From Rhodoblastus sp963727035 (GTDB lineage Bacteria > Pseudomonadota > Alphaproteobacteria > Rhizobiales > Beijerinckiaceae), in NCBI GenBank assembly GCA_963727035.1, contig CAVSEY010000006.1, forward strand, positions 363,313 to 427,312: a stretch of 64,000 nucleotides of DNA, read 5' to 3'. Both the position numbers and the translations under genes were made by a program. The notes beneath the pieces are model-generated. The model was not told the DNA's origin and did no database searches. It saw nothing but the letters and a program-made list of their open reading frames with translations. Positions within the stretch are counted from its first letter, which is position 1. Each line of letters opens with the position of its first letter. Of this stretch, positions 11,241 through 19,814 are shown one piece after another.

Positions 11241-11663
11241 TTGACCGATGGAGATCCGGCCGGCAAGGGCCGCTGCGACCAGTGCGCTTTCTGGAAAATG
11301 ACGCGGCCCCCGGTCGAGGGCGCCTGTTCTCGCAACGCGCCGCGCGCCGGCGCCATCTCGGACGTGATCGCACATTGGCCGACGACGCATGGGCGGCAGG
11401 GCTGCGGGGAATTCGCCGCCGCCGAAAGCAACCCGCGACCTGTCGCCTGCGGCGCTTGCCTCTATTGGTATCGTCCGGAGATCGGGCTTCAGCCCGTCGA
11501 TCGCGGCGACAAGCCGGGCTCCTGGTGGGCGCAGGCGGGTCTTTGCGTTCGCCACGCGCCGACGCCCTTGTCGGAACCCGGACCGCGCGCGTTCTGGTGC
11601 GCGACCCATCAGTCCGATTTCTGTTCCGAAGGCGCGCCGGCGGCGAAAAAGGGCGGAACGTGA
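11241..11663 (+). CDS. small Cys-rich protein of unknown function
   Basis: A 140-residue protein that starts two bases after the channel gene, at a TTG (11241) with GGAG at 11227-11230. It appears to be the last gene of the efflux operon. It has at least nine Cys residues, several in pairs (CDQCAFW near the N-terminus, CGACLYWY in the middle, and single Cys in GLCVRHAP and FWCATHQSDFC). The two CxxC-aromatic segments look like a duplicated zinc-ribbon or metal-binding fold. No signal peptide or membrane segment is visible. I do not recognise the family; metal binding is inference from the Cys pattern. Confidence 0.7.
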   Translation: MTDGDPAGKGRCDQCAFWKMTRPPVEGACSRNAPRAGAISDVIAHWPTTHGRQGCGEFAAAESNPRPVACGACLYWYRPEIGLQPVDRGDKPGSWWAQAGLCVRHAPTPLSEPGPRAFWCATHQSDFCSEGAPAAKKGGT

Positions 11664-11679
11664 ACCCGTCTGAAATCGT

Positions 11680-12010
11680 TCAGCGGCAAACCCTGATATA
11701 GGGGTGGGCGAACTCCCAATAGGTGTTGACGACGCGCTCCCGCCACACGCATCGGCTTGAGCCGGCGTGCGGCGAATAGAGCCGTCATTTCGTAATCCTG
11801 CGGATCCTTGCCGTACCAGCTCATGTAATGATGGGGATCGGCATAGCGTTGTCCGCTGGTCCAATAGGCGCCGGGATCGACGGGCCCAGGATCGCCCGAC
11901 CAATAGGCCTGTCCGTCGATGATCCTCATCGCGGCGGAGGCGGGAACGGCGGCGAAACTCGCGAAGGCGGCGAACGCAACCGCCATGGAGAAATTGGACA
12001 GGGTGTGCAT
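11680..12010 (-). CDS. small secreted protein (one frameshift near 11745)
   Basis: It starts at ATG 12010-12008 behind a near-perfect ribosome binding site (AAGGAGGT). A clear Sec signal peptide of about 27 residues (MAVAFAAFASFAAVPASA) is followed by a Tyr/Trp/Asp-rich mature part (DGQAYWSGDPGPVDPGAYW, HHYMSWYGKDPQDYEMTALF). As written, the frame runs on without sense, but one base later near 11745 it reads VWRERVVNTYWEFAHPYIRV and stops at 11680, giving 109 residues. This Trp-rich end resembles small periplasmic proteins found in Rhizobiales, so I prefer the repaired reading. The function is unknown. It lies convergent to the Cys-rich gene with a 16-base gap. Confidence 0.65.
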
Positions 12011-12683
12011 TTTCTTGACCTCCTTTAGCCGGGTCGGGCCATCGGCCCGACGAGGTTTCGGCTTCTGGCGGCCGCGGCGCTGAAGCGACCCGGCCGGAAG
12101 GAGCGATCAACGATTCTGAAATGGGCGCCGCATTTGGCGCGAAAAGAGCGCTGCAGACTAAAAAAATTTTAAATAACAACTTGCTGTCCGGTCGCCGCGC
12201 CCGAAGCCGGCTTCGAGCTTCTGGCTAGCTGCGCTACGGACGAAATGCGACGCTCATTCTTTCAGGCGCCGCCCAACTCCACCTCGAATGATCGCGCGGC
12301 TACGATCAAGCGCACGAAAAAGCCAGAATGTGCGTCGGCCCGAAGGTTATGACGCTTTTGTGAAGCATAATTTATGACATTTTTATGAATAATCAGGGCA
12401 CCAGGTTTTTCATTGTCATAAAACTGCAAAATCCTTATCCGAACCGGCCAGTCTTTGTTCATTCAACTATTGCGATCAAGCAACACCCGGCAATTTTAAG
12501 GCAAAAATCGTTCGAACCAGCGCCGCGTCGATTGCCACGGTCCGCCCGCGCCTTTATCCCAATGCCTATCGCGGAGCGCTCACGCTTTCGTGATCAGGTT
12601 TCCCAACGGCCTTCCCCGGTTCGGATTGAATGATCCTTTCGAGGGCGGCCCGCGCCGTGGCGGTTCGGATGATGGAGAAAAAC
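12011..12683. other. long AT-rich intergenic region upstream of porin
   Basis: About 670 bases without a credible gene. The stretch 12340-12440 is clearly AT-richer than its surroundings and carries the repeated TTATGAC elements listed separately. Open frames at 12262-12462 (minus) and 12385-12633 (plus) show no ribosome binding site or protein-like composition. Confidence 0.5.
12347..12421. promoter_or_regulatory. TTATGAC direct repeats plus one inverted copy
   Basis: Two 18-base elements at 12347-12364 and 12372-12389 both begin TTATGAC and end TGAA; 15 of 18 bases agree and the starts are 25 bases apart. A third TTATGAC lies inverted (GTCATAA) at 12415-12421. Helical-phase repeats upstream of a porin fit a binding site for a regulator such as an OmpR-type protein. 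The regulator is not identified and the distance to the porin start is about 265-335 bases. Confidence 0.4.
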
Positions 12684-14399
12684 ATGAAGACCAAATTGAT
12701 GGCGGCGGTCGCCGTTGTCGCGCTCGTTTCGGCCGCTGGCGTCGCCAAGGCCCAGACGGCGGACGAAGTGAAGGCTCTCAAGGCTCAGTCCGCGGCGTTG
12801 AAGAAGCAGAACGCCGCGTTGGAGAAGCGCCTCAGCAAGATCGAGAAGCAGCAGGCCAAGGAACAGGCGGAACTCGCCAGCCAGCCTGCCGTCCGTCCGG
12901 CGCCGACCAGCTTCTTGGCCGACCTCTCCAGCCTCAAGGGTGGCGTGCCCGGGTGCGCCCCGCTCACTTTGGAAGGTCCGCTGACCTTCTGCGGCATCAC
13001 CGTGTTCGGCACGTTCGACACCGGCGTCTCCTACGCGACGCATGGCGCCCCGCTTAGCGGCGGCTTCTACGCCGGCGACATTCTGATGCAGAAGTTCTAC
13101 AACCACGCGCAGTGGAACATGGCCCCGAGCGGCCTGTCCCAGACCACGGTGGGCATCAAGGGCGAAGAAGAGATCATGCCCGGCCTGGCCGGCGTGTTCT
13201 ATGCCTCGACGGGCATCAACCCGCAATCGGGCCAGCTCGCCAATGCGCCGGGGTCCCAGATCGCCAATAACGGCATGCCGCTTGGCTCGCAGTCGATGAA
13301 CATCGACGGCACCCGTGGCGGCCAGGCTTTCAACGACCAGCTCTATGCCGGCGTCTCCTCAAAGACCTTCGGCACGCTGACCTTCGGTCGTCACAAGACC
13401 TTCTCGAACGATCTGCTCGCCAATTACGATCCGGCCGGCGGCGCTTACAATTATTCGCCGATCGGCTATTCGGGGACGCCGGTCGCGGGCCTCGGCGAAA
13501 CCGACCTCGGCCGCCAGGACGAAACCCTGAAATATCTCGTCAACTTCCCGCTCGGGCAGGTCGCCGGCCATGTCGGCGCCATGTACAAGTTCGCCCAGGG
13601 CAACGCCGGCATTGGCGGCGATTGCGGCGGCAAGACTTTCGCCACCGCGCTGCCGTGCACACTGAACGACAACGGCTATCAGGTCAACGCCGGCGCCAAA
13701 TATGCCGGCTTCGAACTCGACGGCGTGGTCAGCCAATACAATCAGGCGCTGACCTACGGTACGTTCAACCCCGGCACGACCAGCATTCTCGGCGCCCCTG
13801 CGGTGAACAACCTCGGTCTCCAAGGCCTGAGCGGCACCGTCGCGGACATCACCAGCTTCATGCTCGCCGGCAAATATACCTGGAACCAGTTCAAATTCTA
13901 TGCCGGCTACGCCAACGACCGCTATTCCAATCCGAGCGATCCGATGGGCGTGTTCGCCAATACCGGTCAGGGCGATTATCCTGTCTATGCCGTGAGCAAC
14001 ACGGCTTACACGCACGGTAACAAGATCTTACAGACGGAATGGGTGGGCGTGAAATACGCGTTCAATTCCCAGACTGACTTCACTCTGGCTTATTATAACA
14101 TAAACCAGAACAATTTCGGCGGCGTCGCCAACACCCCCGCCGTCTGCGCCGCGCCGCAAAGCATGAATGGCTTTTATAAGGGCAAGTTGTACCAGACGGC
14201 GATTACCGGAGCCTCGCCGCGCCCCGGCAGCTGCGCCGGCGGGGAGAACATCATCTCCGGTTATGTCGATTACCACTTCACCAAGAGGTTCGACGCTTAC
14301 GCCGGCATGATGTGGAGCGAATATGATGGCGGTCTGGCGGCCGGCTCGATCTACAACATGAACTTCGCGCCCTCCGCCGGCGTCCGCTACACCTTCTGA
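12684..14399 (+). CDS. porin, complete
   Basis: Outer-membrane porin of 571 residues. I chose ATG 12684 because GGAG lies six bases upstream and the signal peptide (KTKLMAAVAVVALVSAAGVAKA) starts there. After cleavage comes a heptad-like coiled coil (LKAQSAALKKQNAALEKRL, about residues 30-65) that in related porins anchors the barrel to peptidoglycan, then the barrel, whose first strand is FCGITVFGTFDTGVSYATHG and whose last is SAGVRYTF, ending in the aromatic residue expected for BAM recognition. It is a paralogue of the partial porin at 1-1052. Transcription stops at the terminator at 14428. Confidence 0.93.
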   Translation: MKTKLMAAVAVVALVSAAGVAKAQTADEVKALKAQSAALKKQNAALEKRLSKIEKQQAKEQAELASQPAVRPAPTSFLADLSSLKGGVPGCAPLTLEGPLTFCGITVFGTFDTGVSYATHGAPLSGGFYAGDILMQKFYNHAQWNMAPSGLSQTTVGIKGEEEIMPGLAGVFYASTGINPQSGQLANAPGSQIANNGMPLGSQSMNIDGTRGGQAFNDQLYAGVSSKTFGTLTFGRHKTFSNDLLANYDPAGGAYNYSPIGYSGTPVAGLGETDLGRQDETLKYLVNFPLGQVAGHVGAMYKFAQGNAGIGGDCGGKTFATALPCTLNDNGYQVNAGAKYAGFELDGVVSQYNQALTYGTFNPGTTSILGAPAVNNLGLQGLSGTVADITSFMLAGKYTWNQFKFYAGYANDRYSNPSDPMGVFANTGQGDYPVYAVSNTAYTHGNKILQTEWVGVKYAFNSQTDFTLAYYNINQNNFGGVANTPAVCAAPQSMNGFYKGKLYQTAITGASPRPGSCAGGENIISGYVDYHFTKRFDAYAGMMWSEYDGGLAAGSIYNMNFAPSAGVRYTF

Positions 14400-14427
14400 T
14401 CGCGGGCCTCGGCCGCGCCTCAAAACC

Positions 14428-14461
14428 ATCCCGCGAGAGCGATCTTGCGGGATTTTTCTTT
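14428..14461 (+). terminator. rho-independent terminator of the porin gene
   Basis: Eleven-base stem (14428-14438 with 14443-14453, one G-U pair) closed by the tetraloop GCGA and followed by TTTTTCTTT. It lies 28 bases after the porin stop. Confidence 0.9.
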
Positions 14462-14499
14462 GCAGCGGACACAGGTAAAGGGCGCCGACAGGCGGGGCG

Positions 14500-15237
14500 T
14501 CAATAATCGACGCGGATGAGATAAAGCCCCGCCGCCGGCGCGACCTGGCCGCAGCGGGAGCGGTCGCGCGCGTCAAGCGCGGCCGTGAGATCTTCCGCGC
14601 GCCATTTGCCGGAGCCGACATGCTCCAGCGAGCCGACCATCGAGCGCACCTGCCGGTGCAAAAAGGCCCGCGCGCTGGCGAAAAGGTGAATCTCGTCGCC
14701 CTTGCGGACCACGTCGAGCCTGTCGAGCGTGCGCAGCGGATTCTCGGCCTGGCATTCGGAATCGCGAAAAGTCGAGAAATCATGGCGTCCGACCAGGCAT
14801 TGCGCCGCCGCGTGCATGGCTTCGGCGTCGAGCTTGCGCTTGACCAGCCACGCGCGGCCGGCGTCAAAAGTCAAAGGCGCGCGGCGATTGACGATGCGGT
14901 AGAGATAATGCCGCGCTTTTGCCGAAAAGCGGGCGTCGAAATCCTCCGCCGCTTCTTCGACCAGCAAAATCGCGACCTTTGCCGGGCGCATCTGGGCGTT
15001 CAGCGCCTCGCGCAACTTGTCGGGGCGCCAGTCGCGCGACAGATCGACATGGCCGACCTGGCCCGAGGCATGGACCCCGGCGTCGGTGCGTCCGGCGCCG
15101 CGCAAGCCGCCTGCTGCTGGGTCGAGCCGCGCCAGCGCGCTTTCGATCACCTCCTGGACGGAAAGGCCATTGGCCTGGCGCTGCCAGCCGACATAGCCGG
15201 TCCCGTCATATTCGATGACCAGCTTAAAGCGCGGCAT
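14500..15237 (-). CDS. truA: tRNA pseudouridine(38-40) synthase
   Basis: Converts uridines 38-40 of the tRNA anticodon arm to pseudouridine; 245 residues, normal for TruA. The N-terminus FKLVIEYDGTGYVGWQRQ and the catalytic motif GAGRTDAGVHASGQVGH (with the essential Asp) are intact, as are FSTFRDSECQ and FLHRQVRSMVGSLEHVG. The start ATG at 15237 overlaps the end of fmt by 14 bases; longer upstream extension has unlikely composition. It is the last gene of the def-fmt-truA operon, a common alphaproteobacterial order. Confidence 0.97.
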   Translation of the reverse strand: MPRFKLVIEYDGTGYVGWQRQANGLSVQEVIESALARLDPAAGGLRGAGRTDAGVHASGQVGHVDLSRDWRPDKLREALNAQMRPAKVAILLVEEAAEDFDARFSAKARHYLYRIVNRRAPLTFDAGRAWLVKRKLDAEAMHAAAQCLVGRHDFSTFRDSECQAENPLRTLDRLDVVRKGDEIHLFASARAFLHRQVRSMVGSLEHVGSGKWRAEDLTAALDARDRSRCGQVAPAAGLYLIRVDY

Positions 15238-16174
15238 GTTGGGCTTGAGCCAGAACGTCGCCGACGGCGAGCCGCGCGCCGCGGAAGAATTCCGCGCCGC
15301 AAACCGGGCCACGCCCCGCGCGCTGGACCTCCAGCAGGGACAAGGCCTCTGCGCCACAGGCGATCCGCGGCGTCTCGTCGAGAATTTCGCCGGGGCGCCC
15401 CGCTCCTTGCGCCCGCGCGGCGCGCAGGATTTTGACCCGCTCAGGCCCCTTGCCGAAATCAGCCTCGCAAAAGGCGCCGGGGAACGGGGAGAGGCCGCGA
15501 ATGAGATTGTGCAACTCTTCGGCAGGCAAAGAAAAATCGACCCGCGCCTCGGCCTTGTCGATTTTCCTGGCGTAAACCACGCCCTCTTCGCTCTGGGGCG
15601 TGAATTGCAGCCCGCCGCGCTCCAAAGCCGCCAAGGCGCGTCCGATCAGATCGGCGCCCAGCGCGGAGAGGCGGTCATGGGCCTCGCCGGCGGTCATGTC
15701 GGGCGCGATCGCCAGCTTTTCCGCCATGGCGATCGGGCCGGTGTCGAGCCCTTCCTCCATTTTCATGACCTCGACGCCGGTTTCCCGGTCGCCGGCCATG
15801 ATCGCGCGCTGGATCGGCGCCGCGCCGCGCCAGCGCGGCAGCAGCGAGGCATGGAGATTGAGGCAGCCTCGTTTCGGCGCCTCCAGCACCGGTTTGGGCA
15901 GGATCAGGCCATAGGCCACCACCACCGCGACATCGGCGTCGAAGGCGCGGAATTCCTCAATGCTTTCCGGCTCGCGGAAATTCTTGGGCGTCAGGACTTT
16001 GAGGCCGTATTTTTCCGCCGCCGCATGGACGGGCGAAGGCGTCAGCTCCAGCCCGCGCCGCCCGGCAGGCTTTGGCGCGCGGGTATAAACCGCCGCGATC
16101 TCATGGCCGCGGCCAAAAATTTCGGCCAGCGGCGCCAGCGCGAAATCCGGCGTGCCCATGAAAATGACGCGCAT
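15224..16174 (-). CDS. fmt: methionyl-tRNA formyltransferase
   Basis: Formylates initiator Met-tRNA using 10-formyl-tetrahydrofolate; 316 residues. It starts MRVIFMGTPDFALAPL and carries the Asn-His-Asp catalytic set in the region CLNLHASLLPRWRGAAPIQ and MEEGLDTGPI. The C-terminal tRNA-binding domain (residues about 205-316) contains LIRGLSPFPGAFCE. It sits three bases downstream of def, so the enzymes that add and remove the formyl group are co-expressed. Confidence 0.97.
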   Translation of the reverse strand: MRVIFMGTPDFALAPLAEIFGRGHEIAAVYTRAPKPAGRRGLELTPSPVHAAAEKYGLKVLTPKNFREPESIEEFRAFDADVAVVVAYGLILPKPVLEAPKRGCLNLHASLLPRWRGAAPIQRAIMAGDRETGVEVMKMEEGLDTGPIAMAEKLAIAPDMTAGEAHDRLSALGADLIGRALAALERGGLQFTPQSEEGVVYARKIDKAEARVDFSLPAEELHNLIRGLSPFPGAFCEADFGKGPERVKILRAARAQGAGRPGEILDETPRIACGAEALSLLEVQRAGRGPVCGAEFFRGARLAVGDVLAQAQHAAL

Positions 16175-16177
16175 GAA

Positions 16178-16747
16178 TCAGCCCAGCTTTTCGCGGATTT
16201 CCGGGCCTCTTTCCCAATTCTTCGGCGGGGCGGAGGGCTCGTTGAGGCGGGCGGCTTTCGAGAATTTCTTGATCGCGCGCTCGCGCTTCAGCCGCGACAG
16301 ATGGTCGATGAACAATTTGCCGTCGAGATGGTCGATTTCATGCTGGATACAGGTCGCGAGCAAACCTTCCGCGGCGATCTCGCGGCGCTGGTTGTCGCGG
16401 TCGAGGAAGCGCACGCGGACTTTCGCGGGCCGGCTCACCTCCTCGTAATATTCCGGCACGGACAGGCAGCCTTCCTCGTAGATCGACTGGTCTTCGGAAC
16501 ATTCGAGGATTTCTGGATCGGCGATGAACATCGGCGCCGGCTCCTCGTCTTTTTTGGCGAGATCGATCACGATGACCCTCTTGGGGACGCCGATCTGGAT
16601 CGCGGCCAGGCCGATGCCCGGCGCGTCATACATGGTCTCCAGCATGTCATCCATCAAAGCGCGCACGGAATCGTCCACCACGCCGACATTCTGGCTGACG
16701 GCGCGCAGGCGTGGGTCGGGCAGGCACAGGATCAGGCGTTTGGCCAT
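16178..16747 (-). CDS. def: peptide deformylase
   Basis: Metal-dependent removal of the N-terminal formyl group from new proteins; 189 residues. All three family motifs are present: GIGLAAIQ (motif 1, with Ile where most have Pro), EGCLS (motif 2, metal-binding Cys) and QHEIDH (motif 3, two metal-binding His and the catalytic Glu). The start at ATG 16747 gives MAKRLILCLPDPRLR, the usual N-terminus. First gene of the operon with fmt and truA; it diverges from rmuC. Confidence 0.97.
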   Translation of the reverse strand: MAKRLILCLPDPRLRAVSQNVGVVDDSVRALMDDMLETMYDAPGIGLAAIQIGVPKRVIVIDLAKKDEEPAPMFIADPEILECSEDQSIYEEGCLSVPEYYEEVSRPAKVRVRFLDRDNQRREIAAEGLLATCIQHEIDHLDGKLFIDHLSRLKRERAIKKFSKAARLNEPSAPPKNWERGPEIREKLG

Positions 16748-16872
16748 ACGAATGAACTCTAACGGAATCTGGCTCCTGAGATAAGAGCGCGGGCAGGACG
16801 CGTCAAATAGGCTTTGCACGAATCCGATTTGATGTTCTATATTTGTTCAGGATTTCCTGCTTTCCTGCCGTC

Positions 16873-17985
16873 ATGACTGATCCTCTGCTGTTCGAGATTT
16901 TCGATTTTCCGGTCACGGTTTTTGAACTCGCCGCCGCGCTCGCGGCGTTGGCGCTGCTGGCGCTGGTTTTTTTCGCGCGCGGGGGCAGGCGGGCGCGCGA
17001 CGCGGCGCAAATGGCGGCGCTGGCGCGCTCACACGCCGAACTTTCCGGGCGTTTGCAAACGCTGGCCGAAATCCTTGGCGGCCGCCAGGCCGATTTTGCC
17101 CGCGCGGTGACGGAAAAGCTCGATTCGTCCACCCATCGCGTCAACGAACGTCTGGAAACTTCCGCCCGCGCTACTTTGGTCAATTTAGGCGTCCTCAATG
17201 AAAGGCTTGCCCTGATCGACGCCGCGCAACAAAACCTCGTCGGCCTTACCGAGGAAGTCGTGGGGCTGAAAGAAATTTTCGCCAACAAACAGACGCGCGG
17301 GGCCTTCGGCCAGGGACGAATGGAGGCGATCATTCGTGACGCCTTGCCCGTCAATGCGTATCGCTTCCAGCACACGCTCTCGACCGGCGCCCGGCCCGAT
17401 TGCGCGCTGAAACTGCCCGGCGACGACAAGATTCTGGCGGTGGACGCCAAATTCCCGCTCGAAGCCTTTTCCGCGCTGAAGGAAGCGCGGAGCGAAGCGG
17501 AAAAAAAGGCGGCGCAGGCCCGGGTGCGGGCCGATCTCGCCAAACATGTCAAGGACGTGTCCGAGCGCTATCTCCTGCCCGGCGAGACCCAGGACGTGGC
17601 GATCCTGTTCGTGCCCTCGGAATCGCTTTTCGCCGAATTGCACGAAAATTTCGACGACGTGATCCAGAAAGGCCATCGCGCCAGGGTGCTGATCGTCTCG
17701 CCCTCCTTGCTGCTGATGGCGATTCAGGTCTTGCAGGCCCTGGTGCGCGACGCCCTGGTGCGCGATCAGGCCCATGTCATCCAGGCCGAAACCCGCCGCC
17801 TGGTCGAAGACGTCCTGCGCCTGCGCCAGCGCGTGCTGAAGCTCGAAAGCCATTTCCGCCAGTCACAGGAAGACCTTTCCGCGATCCTGATTTCCTCCGA
17901 AAAGATCGCCCGGATCGGCGACCGCATTGACCGCATCGATTTTTCCCGCGACGACGGACAGGATTTTTGCCAGGCGGCGCAGTAG
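16873..17985 (+). CDS. rmuC: RmuC-type DNA recombination protein
   Basis: A 370-residue protein with one N-terminal membrane helix (ALAALALLALVFFARGG), a coiled coil to about residue 140, then the RmuC nuclease-like core (RGAFGQGRMEAIIRDALP, DAKFPLEAFSAL, VAILFVPSESLFAEL). RmuC limits inversions at short repeats in E. coli; the biochemical role is poorly known. The core shows the conserved Asp and Lys of PD-(D/E)XK-like folds in the VDAKFPLE segment. It is shorter at the N-terminus than E. coli RmuC, as usual in alphaproteobacteria. Confidence 0.92.
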   Translation: MTDPLLFEIFDFPVTVFELAAALAALALLALVFFARGGRRARDAAQMAALARSHAELSGRLQTLAEILGGRQADFARAVTEKLDSSTHRVNERLETSARATLVNLGVLNERLALIDAAQQNLVGLTEEVVGLKEIFANKQTRGAFGQGRMEAIIRDALPVNAYRFQHTLSTGARPDCALKLPGDDKILAVDAKFPLEAFSALKEARSEAEKKAAQARVRADLAKHVKDVSERYLLPGETQDVAILFVPSESLFAELHENFDDVIQKGHRARVLIVSPSLLLMAIQVLQALVRDALVRDQAHVIQAETRRLVEDVLRLRQRVLKLESHFRQSQEDLSAILISSEKIARIGDRIDRIDFSRDDGQDFCQAAQ

Positions 17986-18063
17986 ATTTTTTCTCGCGTC
18001 TCGACCGTCGCGCCAGTTGCGGCTAGGAAAGTCTCCCCGCCACGCCCCTCGGCGCGCGTCGCC

Positions 18064-19218
18064 ATGACGGCGCCGGGAGAGTTGGAGGCCTTCGGCTTGC
18101 CCTTGGATGCGCCTTTCTGCCTGATCGAAGACCGTGCGGCGGGTGGCGCGCTATTGTTCGCCGCGCCGCGCAAGACCGTCGCGGCCTTTCGCGCCGACGA
18201 GGTTTTTTCGGCTTTCGACGCCTTGCAGCAGGCGACGGACGAAGGTCTTTATGTCGCGGGCTTCGTCGCCTATGAATGCGGCTACGCTTTCGAGCCGCGC
18301 CTCGCGCCGCTGCTGCGGCCCTCGCTGGACAAGCCTCTGCTGTTGTTTGGCGTCTTTGATGCGCCGCGGCCGGCGCCGGTTTTGGACGCGCCAGGCGCCG
18401 GCGCCATAGAACATTTGCGGCCGGTTTGGGATTTCGAGGATTATGAGCGGCGTTTCAACGCCTGCCGCGACTATATCGGCGCCGGCGACGTCTATCAGAT
18501 CAACCTCACCTTTCCGCTTTTCGGCCGCTGGCGGGGCGCGCCGATCGACCTCTATCGCGCCTTGCGGGCGCGCCAGCCGGTCGCGCTGGGAGGGATCGTT
18601 GCCCTCGGCGGCCACATGATTCTCTCGCTGTCGCCGGAAAATTTCTTTTCGACGCAAGGCGGAAAAATTCTCGCGCGGCCGATGAAGGGCACCGCCCCGC
18701 GCGGCGCCACGGCGCAAGAGGACCGGGCGCTCGCCGAGGCTCTGGCGCGCGACGACAAGAACCGCGCCGAAAACCTGATGATCGTCGATCTTTTGCGCAA
18801 CGATATCGGCCGGCTGTCGCAGATCGGTTCGGTCAAGGTCTCGGACCTTTTCTCGGTCGAGACGTTCCCGACCCTGCACCAGATGACGTCGGGCGTCGGG
18901 GCGCTCTTGCGCCCAAAAATTTCGCTGTACGAAATTTTCGCCGCGCTTTTTCCCTGCGGCTCGGTCACCGGCGCGCCAAAGATCAGGGCGATGGAGATCA
19001 TCGCCGAACAGGAGGCTTTTGCACGCGGCGTTTACTGTGGGGCTATAGGCGTGATCGCGCCCGGCGGCGACATGCGCTTCAATGTCGCCATCCGCACCCT
19101 GACCTTGTCGCCGGACGGCGGTTTCTCCTGCCCGGTCGGCTCGGCGGTGGTGGCGGATTCGCGCGCGCGGGAGGAATATGAGGAATGTCTGCTGAAAGCG
19201 CGCTTCCTGACGGGCTGA
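18064..19218 (+). CDS. pabB: aminodeoxychorismate synthase component I
   Basis: Adds ammonia (from a PabA amidotransferase, not in this window) to chorismate to give 4-amino-4-deoxychorismate, the folate precursor. 384 residues, with the chorismate-binding domain from about residue 125: DVYQINLTFPLFGRW, ARPMKGTAPRGAT (the Lys of PIKGT-type PabB), ENLMIVDLLRNDIGRLS and GSVTGAPKIRAMEII. The gene ends inside the next one with a 34-base overlap, so PabB and the lyase are translated as a pair. Confidence 0.95.
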   Translation: MTAPGELEAFGLPLDAPFCLIEDRAAGGALLFAAPRKTVAAFRADEVFSAFDALQQATDEGLYVAGFVAYECGYAFEPRLAPLLRPSLDKPLLLFGVFDAPRPAPVLDAPGAGAIEHLRPVWDFEDYERRFNACRDYIGAGDVYQINLTFPLFGRWRGAPIDLYRALRARQPVALGGIVALGGHMILSLSPENFFSTQGGKILARPMKGTAPRGATAQEDRALAEALARDDKNRAENLMIVDLLRNDIGRLSQIGSVKVSDLFSVETFPTLHQMTSGVGALLRPKISLYEIFAALFPCGSVTGAPKIRAMEIIAEQEAFARGVYCGAIGVIAPGGDMRFNVAIRTLTLSPDGGFSCPVGSAVVADSRAREEYEECLLKARFLTG

Positions 19219-19814
19219 TCGAAACCCTTCTTTGGACCCGCGAGTCCGGTTTCTGGCTGCTTGAGGGCCATCGCGCCCGCATGGCGGCTTCGGCGGCGGT
19301 CTTGGGGTTTTCTTTCGCGCCGGAAAATTTTGACAGCGCGCTCGCCCGCTCCTGCGCCGGCGCCGAAGCGTCCGCCCTGCGCGTGCGCGCGGTTCTTTCA
19401 CGCGACGGCGCGATCGAAATCGCCGCCGCGCCTTTCTCCCCCGATCCGCCGGAAAAAATCTGGCGGGTCGCGGTCGCGCCACAAAAATTCAATTCGCGCG
19501 ATCCCCTGCTGCGCCACAAGACGACGCGCCGCGCATTTTATGAAGACGCGCTCGCGGCCACCGCCGCCGATGAAGTGATTTTTCTCAACGAACGAGATGA
19601 AGTCTGCGAGGGCGCGCGCACAAATGTTTTTGTCGAACGCCAGGGCGCCTTGCTGACGCCGCCCGTCGAAAGCGGCCTGCTGCCGGGCGTGCTGCGCGCC
19701 CATCTTCTCGCCCAAGGCCGCGCCCGCGAAAAAGTCCTGCGGCTCGACGATCTCGGGCCAGGCTTTCTGATCGGCAATTCGCTGCGCGGCCTGTTGAACG
19801 CCCGGCTTATCTGA
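19185..19814 (+). CDS. pabC: aminotransferase class IV, probable aminodeoxychorismate lyase
   Basis: A 209-residue fold-type IV PLP enzyme. The Schiff-base Lys is in LLRHKTTRRAFYED, and the cofactor phosphate-binding region includes EGARTNVFVE and SGLLPGVLR. Next to pabB the natural reading is the lyase that releases pyruvate to give p-aminobenzoate; in other bacteria the two are fused. It is short for the family (often 260-290), missing part of the N-terminal domain, which is common for this pabB-linked form. Its 3' end overlaps the convergent nudC by eight bases. Confidence 0.85.
   Translation: MSAESALPDGLIETLLWTRESGFWLLEGHRARMAASAAVLGFSFAPENFDSALARSCAGAEASALRVRAVLSRDGAIEIAAAPFSPDPPEKIWRVAVAPQKFNSRDPLLRHKTTRRAFYEDALAATAADEVIFLNERDEVCEGARTNVFVERQGALLTPPVESGLLPGVLRAHLLAQGRAREKVLRLDDLGPGFLIGNSLRGLLNARLI

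Noticed and set aside
5289..12180. Similar AT-rich 'TTTAGT...GCGC' stretches at 1031-1050, 5297-5315 and 12150-12175
   Set aside because: The match is loose and one copy lies in a signal-peptide coding region, so I see no solid shared motif.
12262..12633. Small genes in the porin leader region
   Set aside because: Low-complexity AT-rich reading without start signals; the region looks regulatory.
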